From a virus, in IMG/VR virus record IMGVR_UViG_3300025840_000158, positions 1 through 30,971 of that record: 30,971 nucleotides of DNA. One strand, written 5' to 3'. The stretch's first letter is position 1. Every line of letters begins with the position of its first letter. Shown piece by piece: positions 1 through 8,576 of this stretch. Position numbers and translations under genes: made by a program. A model generated the notes under the pieces. That model had not been told where the DNA came from and did not search any database. It saw only the letters and a program-made list of their open reading frames with translations.

Positions 1-129
1 TTCCTCACCGCGCTCGACCGCGTCAACATGGCTGCGCCAATCTTCAACTACGTCATAAGATGACTTGTCATCTCTATAGCTAAAAAGCGCATAGACCTTG
101 CTGTGGATTTGCTCTGCTACTTCTTGCAC
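1..129 (-). CDS. Partial unknown protein, cut by window end
   Basis: A minus-strand frame stays open from a GTG at 127-129 to the window edge, giving 43 residues beginning VQEVAEQIHSKVYALFSYRD. A GGAG lies 8 bases upstream of the GTG, which supports this start, and the gene follows the upstream stop codon after 15 bases. The peptide is charged, without a motif I recognise. The 3' part lies outside the window, so the length and function cannot be judged. Position after the tail-fibre gene suggests a late or post-tail gene, by inference only. Confidence 0.55.
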   Translation of the reverse strand, partial: MQEVAEQIHSKVYALFSYRDDKSSYDVVEDWRSHVDAVERGEE

Positions 130-144
130 CAGATCGACTCCGGG

Positions 145-339
145 TTATTCTTGCACAGCGTCAGGTGGCCCATCGGCGTCGTCGTTTTCTGGTTGCTCTG
201 CATTGGCGGCTTGTTGGGACTGCACGACGCCAGCGAAATGATTGCGAACAGCGATAAACAGATCAGCTTCAGACGCATTGATTTGTGCCTTGTTCAAAAA
301 GTGAAGGGTTGCTTGCTCAAGCGATACGTTCTCAGACAT
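145..339 (-). CDS. Small acidic protein, unknown
   Basis: This encodes 64 residues with a helical, hydrophobic-patterned N-terminal half (LEQATLHFLNKAQ) and an acidic, proline-rich tail (ENDDADGPPDAVQE). The ATG overlaps the end of the upstream gene by 8 bases and has a GAGG about 9 bases in front of it, a typical coupled arrangement. It has no membrane segment, cysteines or recognised domain. It belongs to a trio of small genes after the tail fibre. Such proteins could be fibre chaperones or non-virion products, but the sequence does not say which. Confidence 0.6.
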   Translation of the reverse strand: MSENVSLEQATLHFLNKAQINASEADLFIAVRNHFAGVVQSQQAANAEQPENDDADGPPDAVQE

Positions 340-571
340 CTTGAGCTGCCTCGTATGCCGAGATCACTTCGGCGGTGTGAACAGCAGCGCAGACGGCCTG
401 AACTTTGGCGTCCTCGTTGCTGTAGCTGTCGCCCGGTGCAACCACATGACGGTGGAATGAGCGGTTAATTTCTTCGTCGTCACGCTTGATGACGGTTGCT
501 GTGCGGACTTGAACGGTGCCGTTTTCAACGACCTCAATCTTATCCACGGTGTTTTCTTCTGTTAGTGCCAT
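332..571 (-). CDS. Small conserved-looking protein, unknown
   Basis: This encodes 79 residues. The N-terminal half reads as beta strands (VDKIEVVENGTVQVRTATVIKRDD), followed by HRHVVAPGDSYSNEDAKVQAVCAAVHTAEVISAYE. The latter resembles segments in small genes downstream of tail fibres in marine phages (from memory). An AAAGG lies 9 bases before the ATG. The gene starts 30 bases after the tail-fibre stop and overlaps the next gene by 8 bases, so it is probably co-transcribed with the fibre. No catalytic motif is visible. Confidence 0.7.
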   Translation of the reverse strand: MALTEENTVDKIEVVENGTVQVRTATVIKRDDEEINRSFHRHVVAPGDSYSNEDAKVQAVCAAVHTAEVISAYEAAQDV

Positions 572-601
572 GTTATCGAACCTTTCATGGGTTAGGGTTA
601 A

Positions 602-3600
602 TTAAGCCGCAGCTTCATAAATAATGCTTAAGTAAATGTCCCCACTCCCAGAAGTTACGTCTGACACCGTGAGGGATGTGTCTCCAACACCACTTACAAT
701 TTTACGTAAATCTAAGGCTGATGTGGAGCCAAATACACTAGCAACGACATACCCACTAAAAGAAACTGCATCAAGAACAGGGGCTGCGCTGCGATAGTTA
801 GCGCCAGCAGTACCCGCCACAAAAGGCAGGTTCCTGATATAAAAAATGTTTCCGCCCGTCATTCCCGTTGTGTCGATGTCCTGACATCGGATTGTGACAT
901 ATACTAATCGGCCTACTTTTGTGTACGAGCCGTCAAAAGTGCCGCCGGCGGCGGTATTTCCACCTGTAATGGCGTCTGCAAATACTGGAGTAAACGTCCC
1001 CTCCTCATAATCATCCAGCGCGTTAGCCGCTGCGGTATCGCCGTTGAATTTGAGACCGTCAGCGTCAAAGGCCATACCAATAGAACCAGAGGTTCCAGCA
1101 TAGAAATTAATCTTGGAACCTGAAACTTGCCCAGCAGCTAGAGTAAGTGCACCAAGGCTTCCATTCTCATTACCGTAAAGTTCGATCAGCGCACCCCGAC
1201 TGATCGCGCTACCACCACCACCAGAAAGCGTGAGGTACTTGTTGTCTGAACCATCAGAAGTGTCCGTGCGAAGGCCAGCACTAGACGTGCTAAAGACAAC
1301 ATCACCCGCGAAGGTGGCTGCGCCAGTAGCGCCGTCGATAGTTAATTTCTCAGACGGAGTGGCACCAGTGACAAACACGATGTCGCGGTCAACGTTGGCG
1401 CGGCTTTGCAGAATTAAATTCCCCGCTGCGTCAAACGGATAAGAACCTCCAGTTGTCCCGGTCATGCCGATAAAGCCGTAAGATACTCCCGACAAGTAAG
1501 AAGTCCGAGCGCTAGCTTGGTTCGCTGTAATTAGGATTTCCGGGTACTGACTATCCTCAAGTTGAAGCTGCGCCGTGATGTCAACAATGGTTGGCCCCAC
1601 GGTTAAAACGTCGGCTGTTGCGTTTACTCCAAAACGCATGGTGTTGTCGCTATGGGTGTAGCGAATAATTCCTACATCACGATCATTCGCATCGCCAAAC
1701 TCAACACGACTGTCACCAGATGTACCGCTAATCAGTGAGATTACAGCATTATCCGCAATATTAGCGTTATGCTGTACGATAAGTCCGTTGTTTGTACTGG
1801 ACGGGAGCGTACCCGCACCTTGCTCAATTAGGACATATTCACCAGCGAAGGTGGCGTTCTGGCTGCTGTCTAAGGTGAGGGCGGTTACATCAGCCGTTGA
1901 TAGCGAAAACGTATCCGTCGCCATCTCGTACAGCAAACCACCACGGGAACTATCGACTTCCGTTCCAAACAGAAGACGCCCCTGCCCCGTTGCGGCATCA
2001 CCAAGAATGTTAATCCCAACGGCACCACTGTTCATGACCACAAGGTCATCGGCGTTCCCGTTGCGCGTCCAACCCTTGTCGTTGTGGTCAATCGTAACAC
2101 GCTCACTGAAATCCGTTTCACCCGCCACGTCGAGTGTGCCAGCAAACGAGGCGTTGCCCGTGCTTCCAATCTCTAGCGCATTCGTAAACGTGACGTTCGT
2201 TCCAGCCGTGCCACTTGCCGCAACATTAAGGCGAATAGTCCCGCCGCTCTGATAGACCTGACTTGCGCCCGCCGTGGTGGAATACTTGTAGTTCGTGCCG
2301 TCGAAATAGCTGTTCTCGTTGACGTAAAGGCCAGTGCCTCCCGCCGCCGTGAACAAACCGCCGTTTTCCAGTTGGAAGGCGTCGAAGCCCGCTCCCCACG
2401 ATTTGAGGGTTGCACCGCCAATGGCAGCGTTACCAGCGAAGGTGGCCGTTTCGGAACCAGCGGCACCGGAGAGGGTGAGGTTAGGTGTTTGATTATCGCC
2501 CCAAATAACCGTCGAAGCGCCGGACTTGGACGTTCCAAAATAGCCAGTTGAGGCGTTGTAGTTCCACCGAGCAAGCATCCCAATAACATCGGAAGGCGTG
2601 CCAAATCGAAGATCAATATTTGAAGCGTCAACACCGAGCAACGACATACCGCCCGCGCCAGACATTTCAACAACAAGATCATCGCCATCACCCGCAGCCG
2701 ACGCACCACTTGCGCCGCTGTTGATTACGGCTGTGCCAGCGAAGGTGGCGTTGCCTGTGGTATCTGCGATGGTCAAATGTGCAGCAACACCGTTTTCGGT
2801 AAACTCAAGGTGATTGCTTACGCCGTCATATTCGACGCGCCATTTCTTTGTCCCAGCCTCAGCGAAGTTGATACGGCTATAGGCGTTTGCACCGCCAGCG
2901 TTATCAACAACAATTTCGCCTTGATCTGCACTGTCAATGTAAAGACCAGAGGAGGACGTTGAGAACCCGCCGCCAGCACCAAAGATATTCACATCACCTG
3001 TGAAGGTGGCGTTGCCTGTGCTACCGCCAATCGACAAAAGATCAGTTGCATTTGAAGCATCAGAGCGTCGGGATGAAAATGTGATCGTTCCATTGGTGGA
3101 GGTATTTGGGCCTAAAGAAACGACTCGCATATTTCCAGAAGCGTTGTCTATATACCCCGTGCTTGCCCCTGTGATTGTACCAAAAGTTGTCGTTACCTTC
3201 AGTGCGTCAAATGTGCCATCGCCAGCACTTAAAGCGTTGCCCAAAAGATCAAACGTGGACGCGCTATTATCCCACCGCATGACGTTAGTTGTATCAGACC
3301 TAAAAATAATATCGTTCGGAACCGATGGATGGCTATCTGGAACCAGAATGATATTGCCGCCCAAGTCTTTTGTGGTGGACCCGCTGATATAGAGAAAGGT
3401 GCTATTGTCGCCGGTCAATATTTCAGGATTGCCCGCCGTTAAAGTTAAGTCGCCAACCGAAGCAAGGCCACTAGCCGTCAGCGTCGTGACAGTCGCAGCA
3501 GCCGCGCTAGAGCCGCCGATCACCGTGCCGTCGATGGTGCCGCCGTTGATGTCGGCGGTGGTAACAGCCCCAAGGTTGGTGATAGTTTGACCTGCAAAGG

Positions 3601-4366
3601 TGCTCGTGCCAGCAGCAGTAATACCGCCGTCCTTGACAAGAAGGGAGTCAATCGTCACACCTGACGCGGCGGTCGTTTCATTGATGGTATTCGTGGTGAT
3701 TACGTCGCCGGACGACACCACAATGTCTGTCCCGCCGGTCGTATTACCGTTGGCAAGAATTTCCGCAAGAGTGTCGACCGTACCAACCTGACTATCAACA
3801 TAAGCCTTAATCGACTGCTGCGTGGCCAAAGCGGTCGCGCTGTCTGAGGACATATCGTCTTCATCAAGAATCGCGGTAACCGAAACCGAGCCGAGACGAA
3901 GGCCGTCGAAATAAGCGTTATTGAAAACGTTAGCCGCAACGGCGCCCGTGCCGCCGCCATTGAAATACACGACAGCCGTCGTTCCGGCGGGTACCTCATA
4001 GTCGTTAGAGGCGTTATACGTCCCTTGGAACAACAGAATGGACCGACTTCCGGAGAGGGCGTTACGAACATAAATAATCTTTTCGGAGTCATTCGGAGTG
4101 AGCTGCACATACGCCGTCGCCCCGAGATCGCCGCCGTCATCAAAGATGACCATACGGTTCCGGCCGTTTGACGCGGCACCGTCGCTAATCGGAAGCGCAT
4201 TGGGGGACCCCGAGCTCCCCGCAGAGGCCAAGGTAACCGTTACTTGGCCGTCAAGGGCGGTATCGACCAACTCCAGATTGACGTTGGTTGTCGCGCCCCA
4301 TGTGCCGGACTGCTCGCCCGTGGCAATGAGGGTAATACCGTTATTGAGAGTATATGTGCTAGGCAT
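602..4366 (-). CDS. Tail fibre / receptor-binding protein
   Basis: This 1254-residue protein is rich in Gly, Ser, Thr, Ala and Asn. Its N-terminal 200 or so residues (MPSTYTLNNGITLIATGEQSG, then the motif DSATALATQQSIKAYVDSQVG near 180) match the attachment region of marine phage fibres. The middle carries at least seven copies of a repeat centred on ATFAG or close variants, preceded by GN or GA, as in trimeric beta-helical fibres. The last 138 residues start LDDYEEGTFTPVF and look like a compact beta domain, probably the receptor-binding tip. It is the largest gene here and lies downstream of the neck genes. The predicted role is host recognition at the tail. No intramolecular chaperone (S74) motif was seen. 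Confidence 0.85.
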   Translation of the reverse strand: MPSTYTLNNGITLIATGEQSGTWGATTNVNLELVDTALDGQVTVTLASAGSSGSPNALPISDGAASNGRNRMVIFDDGGDLGATAYVQLTPNDSEKIIYVRNALSGSRSILLFQGTYNASNDYEVPAGTTAVVYFNGGGTGAVAANVFNNAYFDGLRLGSVSVTAILDEDDMSSDSATALATQQSIKAYVDSQVGTVDTLAEILANGNTTGGTDIVVSSGDVITTNTINETTAASGVTIDSLLVKDGGITAAGTSTFAGQTITNLGAVTTADINGGTIDGTVIGGSSAAAATVTTLTASGLASVGDLTLTAGNPEILTGDNSTFLYISGSTTKDLGGNIILVPDSHPSVPNDIIFRSDTTNVMRWDNSASTFDLLGNALSAGDGTFDALKVTTTFGTITGASTGYIDNASGNMRVVSLGPNTSTNGTITFSSRRSDASNATDLLSIGGSTGNATFTGDVNIFGAGGGFSTSSSGLYIDSADQGEIVVDNAGGANAYSRINFAEAGTKKWRVEYDGVSNHLEFTENGVAAHLTIADTTGNATFAGTAVINSGASGASAAGDGDDLVVEMSGAGGMSLLGVDASNIDLRFGTPSDVIGMLARWNYNASTGYFGTSKSGASTVIWGDNQTPNLTLSGAAGSETATFAGNAAIGGATLKSWGAGFDAFQLENGGLFTAAGGTGLYVNENSYFDGTNYKYSTTAGASQVYQSGGTIRLNVAASGTAGTNVTFTNALEIGSTGNASFAGTLDVAGETDFSERVTIDHNDKGWTRNGNADDLVVMNSGAVGINILGDAATGQGRLLFGTEVDSSRGGLLYEMATDTFSLSTADVTALTLDSSQNATFAGEYVLIEQGAGTLPSSTNNGLIVQHNANIADNAVISLISGTSGDSRVEFGDANDRDVGIIRYTHSDNTMRFGVNATADVLTVGPTIVDITAQLQLEDSQYPEILITANQASARTSYLSGVSYGFIGMTGTTGGSYPFDAAGNLILQSRANVDRDIVFVTGATPSEKLTIDGATGAATFAGDVVFSTSSAGLRTDTSDGSDNKYLTLSGGGGSAISRGALIELYGNENGSLGALTLAAGQVSGSKINFYAGTSGSIGMAFDADGLKFNGDTAAANALDDYEEGTFTPVFADAITGGNTAAGGTFDGSYTKVGRLVYVTIRCQDIDTTGMTGGNIFYIRNLPFVAGTAGANYRSAAPVLDAVSFSGYVVASVFGSTSALDLRKIVSGVGDTSLTVSDVTSGSGDIYLSIIYEAAA

Positions 4367-4375
4367 ATTTTAACC

Positions 4376-5146
4376 CTATGCTGCTATCCGTTCCCACGAG
4401 GGGTTTTGATTCGGCTCGATCTCACTAAATGTCGGACTTTGAGCCGGGTTTATCTGACTATACCCCGGGCTTTGCGCCGGTCCAATGGCGACGTAACCCG
4501 GAGCTTGGCTCGGGGTTATTCCACTATACCCCGGATTTTGATCGGGGACAATATTTGACCAAACCAAAACATTGCCCGCGTAGCCAGACGCAGAAACGCC
4601 GATGGGATATACTTTTGCGTCAGAAATCGTACTGACGACACCGACCGCGCTCGTCGCCTCTACCCCGGAAACTTCTATAAGTGCTCCGGCATCGACGGTG
4701 ACCGTCCCGACATTGGCCGTTGCAGAGATACCGGAGGGGTAAACATTGGCGTCGGCTGTTACTGTTACGGAGCCAACATTCCCGAACGCCCCTAGGCCGG
4801 TGACCGGAACATTAGCATCAGCCGCAACGGAGACTGTACCGGTGACCCCGGTAGCCTCGACACCAGTGACAAGCACATTTGCTGTGCCTGTGACCGTGAC
4901 AGAGCCAACGGTACCTGTTGTTGAAAGGCCTGTAACATAAATATTAGCTTCCGCAACTACCGTTACGGAACCAACATTACCTGTTGCTACTAAACCAGTA
5001 ACCGGAACACTGGCATCAGCATTTACAGTAGCTTCGCCAACGTTCCCTGCGGCCCCGGGAAGCGCAATGTCCCCACCCCATGTACCGTCGCCCCATCCAA
5101 CGGTGGAAGAGTTCCAACCTTGAAATGCGACGACCGCGTCGGTCAT
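4376..5146 (-). CDS. Two-module repeat protein, probable virion surface
   Basis: These 256 residues are built from two repeat types. Residues from about 30 to 190 hold six to seven copies of a roughly 23-residue beta unit of the form VTGLxATGNVGSVTVTADAN. Residues 199-253 are five exact-length 11-residue units with pattern IxPxQxPGYSx (the last two drift to PTF and PSW). The start codon directly abuts the stop of the upstream gene, and it lies 9 bases ahead of the fibre gene. PxQxPxW-type repeats are common in structural proteins of marine phages. It may be a fibre adaptor or a head/tail decoration protein; the exact place in the virion is inference. Confidence 0.75.
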   Translation of the reverse strand: MTDAVVAFQGWNSSTVGWGDGTWGGDIALPGAAGNVGEATVNADASVPVTGLVATGNVGSVTVVAEANIYVTGLSTTGTVGSVTVTGTANVLVTGVEATGVTGTVSVAADANVPVTGLGAFGNVGSVTVTADANVYPSGISATANVGTVTVDAGALIEVSGVEATSAVGVVSTISDAKVYPIGVSASGYAGNVLVWSNIVPDQNPGYSGITPSQAPGYVAIGPAQSPGYSQINPAQSPTFSEIEPNQNPSWERIAA

Positions 5147-5596
5147 TTACGCAATCCGGATGATCGCGTTGCTTGCGTCTGCGGAGGGGAAGATTACCGT
5201 GAAATCGCCAGCGGTAGACGTCTTGTCGCTGCCGAAGTCAAGGACAACAACAGACGGGTTGGTCAGAGCAATGGACGTCGTATTCGGCGTCGAATTGTAG
5301 ATCAATGCGCCGCGCGCCGTGATAGTCGCGGTAGACCAAGTTTCGTCCGCGAAGTCGGTAAAAGCGGTAGTACCGCTGCTCGTCGGGTCAACATTAGTCA
5401 GATCCTGACCAGTCGCAGAGTAACCGGTGCCGCTAACCTCATTACTGGCGGTATATGCCGTCGTGGACGCATCCAGCGTCGCGGACGACGTATACAAAGC
5501 CATCTTCATCGTATCTGCACCATTCGCAAAGTCGTGCGCCCCGAACAAGAGTTCTTTCTTGAACGAGGTGCACATGTAATTTCCGCTGAACGCCAT
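5147..5596 (-). CDS. Predicted virion structural protein
   Basis: These 149 residues begin MAFSGNYMCTSFKKELLFGAHDF and continue as a Thr/Ser-rich beta protein (MKMALYTSSATLDASTTAYTA, later GALIYNSTPNTTSIAL). This pattern is widespread in marine phage genomes next to tail and neck genes, where it is treated as structural. A GGAGG lies 5 bases before the ATG. It abuts the repeat protein on one side and follows the 99-residue gene by one base on the other. It lacks transmembrane segments. A role in the tail knob or tail-fibre attachment is plausible but not shown. Confidence 0.8.
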   Translation of the reverse strand: MAFSGNYMCTSFKKELLFGAHDFANGADTMKMALYTSSATLDASTTAYTASNEVSGTGYSATGQDLTNVDPTSSGTTAFTDFADETWSTATITARGALIYNSTPNTTSIALTNPSVVVLDFGSDKTSTAGDFTVIFPSADASNAIIRIA

Positions 5597-5597
5597 G

Positions 5598-5897
5598 TCA
5601 TAACCTCCTGATTAAATCGGCCAGTTCGGGGTGCCCTGCGTCATTCAGGGCATTGAACACCGTGGTCCGGTCGCTCCGGATCGCATCACGCATATAAAAC
5701 TCTAACAGTCTAACAAGTTTGTTGCGGAAAGCATACGCCTGATCTCGTATCGCTGGGTCAGCAGTGTCGGATACAACAAGTATCTTGTCGGCACACCGCT
5801 GCGCAATTTCCTCCGGGGTAAACCCGCGGTTAGTCGTTGTCCGAACCTCAACGCCGAAATCTGCCCCGAAGGACATATCTATGGGATTCACCTTCAT
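5598..5897 (-). CDS. Small neck-region protein, unknown
   Basis: These 99 residues are mostly helical. After MKVNPIDMSFGADFGVEVRTTTNRGFTPEEIAQRCADKILVVS come charged helices ending NDAGHPELADLIRRL. The start overlaps the adaptor-like gene stop by 4 bases (ATGA), so translation is probably coupled. Similar small proteins follow neck genes in marine podovirus-like genomes as far as I recall. No motif gives a function; a small connector or assembly factor is the likeliest reading. Confidence 0.75.
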   Translation of the reverse strand: MKVNPIDMSFGADFGVEVRTTTNRGFTPEEIAQRCADKILVVSDTADPAIRDQAYAFRNKLVRLLEFYMRDAIRSDRTTVFNALNDAGHPELADLIRRL

Positions 5898-6544
5898 TGC
5901 TGCTGCCTTATAACCATGCCAGTGCGATACTGGTCAGTTACTTCTTTGGCTTCTCCGAACATCTTGAGCGCCGAGATGGCTTCGACAAAACGTTTTTCGT
6001 ACTGAGCCATGACATCCGGCTCCCCCTTCATATAAATGTAAGCCTCGATAAGACTGCCATAAAGGAGGGTGAGTTCGGCATTTTCACTGAGCCATGTCGT
6101 TCCGCTACCAGAACCGGCGGTGAGGCTGGCTGGACGGTAGAAATAGTGCAGTTCGGTCGTGTAGGCGCCGTCCGGCGTCGGCCCGAGGATGAAAAAATCT
6201 ATGTCAAAAACGGCGTAATACCGAGGGTTTCCCGTCGTTGCCGCATCCGGGTTGAACGACTGGATGAAATCCACGTCCTTGAAGTCCAAAAAAACGTGAT
6301 CGCCTTCCGAATCTACAAACGAAAGAGAAAAAGGCGCGAGGAAATCAGTCGGAGCCGCCAGATACTTATTAGAAGCGGTCATATTTCCGCTGACGTTCTT
6401 CCGAAAAAGACTAAGTTGGACATTCTTCAGGATGCGCTCTTCCGCGAGCCGAATAAACACGGGAAGATTGTTTACGAAAGACGTTTCCGTGTTCTCCGTG
6501 TAGTCTTGTATCGCGGCTTTTAGCTGGTCATATGTAAAGCTCAT
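5894..6544 (-). CDS. Head-tail adaptor protein, SU10 type
   Basis: These 216 residues begin MSFTYDQLKAAIQDYTENTETSFVNNLP and continue FIRLAEERILKNVQLSLFRKN, the opening of the adaptor family named after Escherichia phage SU10. Later segments (YLAAPTDFLAPFSLSF; ELHYFYRPASLT; ENAELTLLYGSLIEAYIYMKGEPDVMAQYEKRFVEA) also match the family layout of a helical bundle plus beta insertion. Such proteins bind beneath the portal and join head to tail. It overlaps both neighbours by 4 bases. The identification comes from remembered motifs, not a search. Confidence 0.82.
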   Translation of the reverse strand: MSFTYDQLKAAIQDYTENTETSFVNNLPVFIRLAEERILKNVQLSLFRKNVSGNMTASNKYLAAPTDFLAPFSLSFVDSEGDHVFLDFKDVDFIQSFNPDAATTGNPRYYAVFDIDFFILGPTPDGAYTTELHYFYRPASLTAGSGSGTTWLSENAELTLLYGSLIEAYIYMKGEPDVMAQYEKRFVEAISALKMFGEAKEVTDQYRTGMVIRQQQ

Positions 6545-6849
6545 GGCGTGCTCACCGTTACTTGCCCGACTTGGCCGAAACCAGAACAGGGCCGTAAATT
6601 AGGGCCCTCTACCAACGGGACCCCTACAAATACGTCCATGGGCTCGACAATGTCAGGGCGAGCGTTTCTTAGCGCTTCAGGGTCGGAAACCTTCCGAAAA
6701 GGACCTAACTGAGGATGTTTCGGCTCATACTGATCGGGCCCGACCAGCAGGCCATTCCACTCTTTCTTCATGACCCGGTACGGATACCGCAAGCCAGACC
6801 GGTCGCATATCGCCCATGATTCTTTGCCTGAAGCGAACTTAGCCATCAT
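6541..6849 (-). CDS. Conserved neck-region protein, unknown
   Basis: These 102 residues begin MMAKFASGKESWAICDRSGLRYPYRVMKKEWNG and include LVGPDQYEPKHPQLGPFRKVSDPEAL. That block recurs between neck genes of many marine phages (from memory). It has two Cys and many Pro residues and no membrane segment. The start overlaps the upstream stop and its own stop overlaps the adaptor start, each by 4 bases. It is probably a small virion or assembly protein of the neck; no biochemical role is known to me. Confidence 0.8.
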   Translation of the reverse strand: MMAKFASGKESWAICDRSGLRYPYRVMKKEWNGLLVGPDQYEPKHPQLGPFRKVSDPEALRNARPDIVEPMDVFVGVPLVEGPNLRPCSGFGQVGQVTVSTP

Positions 6850-7514
6850 CGCGTCCCGTAATAATCATATTTCGGTGCGACATTGAAAGAAGCCCTATCC
6901 CGATCTTCGTCCGCCGCGCGCTGGAACTCCTCTTCGTATACGGCTTTGAGAAGCTGAACACGGTTGGGGGCTCTCTTGAGCGATAGATAGTAGGACAAAC
7001 CCGCGGCCAAGCACGGATAAAACCGGAACGGCATATCCATGGTGTTTACATAATTGTCAGCGTCGTCCATACGTGTCAGTGCATCGTAATACACAACATC
7101 AGTGCTGTTATCGGGAACCGGCCACAGTTTCAGATTCGGGGTTATTTGCCTATCAAGAAAGAACTGATTAGGCCGCCCCTGCGTTGTCTTATTCGGGATA
7201 TCCAAGTAGTCCGAACGGCTCAGTCGATCTAGGGAATAGTCCGTGCCATCGCGCCTGACAATTACCGACAGAACATCAATTACGTCTGTCGATAGATCAT
7301 ACTCGCCGTCCCCGGTAACCATAGTTACCGAGCGCTGTTTAATGGTCCACTGATTCAAGCCGCGATTGGCCCAATCGGCGAGAAGTAGATTAAGCGACCT
7401 CTTCGCGGTCTTGAGATCATACCCCGTCCGGACTTCAAGACCGCACCGCTCGAAGGCCTCCTCGATGTACTCGGAGACGTCCAGCTCAAAATTTTTGCTA
7501 CCGGACGAGGCCAT
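6846..7514 (-). CDS. Tail-tube / adaptor-like neck protein
   Basis: This encodes 222 residues: MASSGSKNFELDVSEYIEEAFERCGLEVRTGYDLKTAKRSLNLLLADWANRGLNQWTI opens the protein, followed by GDGEYDLSTDVIDVLSVIVRRDG and a helical C-terminus (LKAVYEEEFQRAADEDRDRASF). The order of helix pair, SxxTVxGxxEYDLPxDVIDVLxVxxR-like strand block and C-terminal helices is that of gp11/TTPA-like adaptor proteins of short-tailed phages. It sits next to the SU10-type adaptor, so the two likely form successive rings under the portal. It begins immediately after a double stop of the tiny upstream gene. Confidence 0.8.
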   Translation of the reverse strand: MASSGSKNFELDVSEYIEEAFERCGLEVRTGYDLKTAKRSLNLLLADWANRGLNQWTIKQRSVTMVTGDGEYDLSTDVIDVLSVIVRRDGTDYSLDRLSRSDYLDIPNKTTQGRPNQFFLDRQITPNLKLWPVPDNSTDVVYYDALTRMDDADNYVNTMDMPFRFYPCLAAGLSYYLSLKRAPNRVQLLKAVYEEEFQRAADEDRDRASFNVAPKYDYYGTR

Positions 7515-7517
7515 TTA

Positions 7518-7679
7518 TTACTCCTTGACCAGCTTATAGCCTTTATCTTTGGCCATGCGACGGATGTCAGCAACGCTAACGCCGCCTTTCTTCATCATTT
7601 CAGGTTTTTTAACCATGCCGCCGCCGCGCATCTTCTTAACCATACCGCCGCCGCGCATCTTACGAGGTTTCATAGCCAT
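7518..7679 (-). CDS. 53-residue Met/Gly/Lys repeat peptide
   Basis: This short gene encodes 53 residues. It opens MAMKPRKMRGGGMVKKMRGG, with the unit KMRGGGMVK repeated twice, then a short helical tail (VSVADIRRMAKDKGYKLVKE). The ATG follows the upstream stop after one base, with AAGGG 8-10 bases upstream, and the gene ends TAATAA directly before the next ATG. The tight fit in the operon supports it as real. It is strongly basic. Tiny basic proteins of this kind are frequent in marine phage structural operons; function unknown, perhaps DNA- or capsid-binding. Confidence 0.75.
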   Translation of the reverse strand: MAMKPRKMRGGGMVKKMRGGGMVKKPEMMKKGGVSVADIRRMAKDKGYKLVKE

Positions 7680-7680
7680 G

Positions 7681-8256
7681 TCAGGTACCCTTCAGCCTGT
7701 TGTAAAAAAGTTGACGCCTAAGATAGATATCTTGGGCATTGTACTCCTCCCCATAGCTATCATAATAGCCTTTTTTGCGCAACTTGTCCGCGGATTCTTG
7801 CAGTTTGGACAGTCTCTGGACAAAAATCATGGAATACCGAACATCTGACACAGGCTCGAAGTTAACGTCTTCCACGAAATCGCTGGGATCGTCGTCCGGG
7901 TGAAAACCCATAAGCCATATGTCGCGGTCTATGAAAAAACCATCCGATATGGCGTCGTTCAGGCCGTCTAGGTAGTCGTGAAACCCTTCCGGATCCGGCT
8001 CCGGATGCGTGTCTACAATAATCACAACATCAACGGTGTCCTCAAACTGCGATATTGTCGAGTACAGCGTCTGCATATCGCTACCTGCCTTAAAAAGTAT
8101 GATTACCCGGTCGTCTAGCCATGCTTGGCGGGCATAAGGACATGGGGACATCCCGGAAAAATGCGGGCTGGGGACCTCAAGGACCTCCCGGGACCACGCA
8201 ATTATCTCTTCCGCGATCTTCCTCTCGACCGGGTCCCCGAAAAACTCAAGCCTCAT
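7681..8256 (-). CDS. Conserved phage protein, unknown
   Basis: These 191 residues begin MRLEFFGDPVERKIAEEIIAWSREVLEVPSPHFSGMSPCPYARQAWLDDRVII. The block PSPxxxGxxPCPYARxAxLDxRVxI followed by a region rich in Asp (VVIIVDTHPEPDPEGFHDYLD) resembles a hypothetical protein found in marine phages and cyanophages. It has two Cys, neither in a metal-binding cluster. The fold looks alpha/beta and soluble. Overlap of 4 bases with the gene upstream puts it in the structural operon, but an enzymatic role cannot be excluded and none is claimed. Confidence 0.75.
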   Translation of the reverse strand: MRLEFFGDPVERKIAEEIIAWSREVLEVPSPHFSGMSPCPYARQAWLDDRVIILFKAGSDMQTLYSTISQFEDTVDVVIIVDTHPEPDPEGFHDYLDGLNDAISDGFFIDRDIWLMGFHPDDDPSDFVEDVNFEPVSDVRYSMIFVQRLSKLQESADKLRKKGYYDSYGEEYNAQDIYLRRQLFYNRLKGT

Positions 8257-8576
8257 AGCTTAGTTACGGCGCCTTTCGTGCGTTTGCGCCGGTTTGACAT
8301 GATCGCGCCGCAGCCACGAGCCACGACCCCACCATCGGCCATCCTGCGCACTTTTGCTTTGGAGGTATTAGGTACTACCTTTTTCCCAGAAGCGCCGCCG
8401 CGCTTCTTTTTAGCCGCAGTCGCAGCTCTTTCAGAAACGCTGAGACTTTCTGCCTTATTCCTTGGTAGGCAACGGTCAGGGCGCTTTTTATTTTTAGAAG
8501 TGCCGCACGGACCTGCGATGTTACCGCGGCTATCAATTCTGACCCAATCTTCATCTAGCCATTCCTTTAAAGACAT
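8253..8576 (-). CDS. Small basic Cys-containing protein
   Basis: These 107 residues open MSLKEWLDEDWVRIDSRGNIAGPCGTS, then KRPDRCLPRNKAESLSVSERAATAAKKKRGG, ending in a Lys/Arg/Gly-rich tail. The pattern W-V-R-I-D-x-x-G-x-I-x-G-P-C ... C-L-P-x-x-K-A-x-S-L-S is one I associate with a small protein of marine phages and some large DNA viruses, often paired with the next gene. It overlaps the following gene by 4 bases and the preceding one by 1 base. The high positive charge suggests a packaged DNA-binding or capsid-interior protein (inference). Confidence 0.75.
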   Translation of the reverse strand: MSLKEWLDEDWVRIDSRGNIAGPCGTSKNKKRPDRCLPRNKAESLSVSERAATAAKKKRGGASGKKVVPNTSKAKVRRMADGGVVARGCGAIMSNRRKRTKGAVTKL

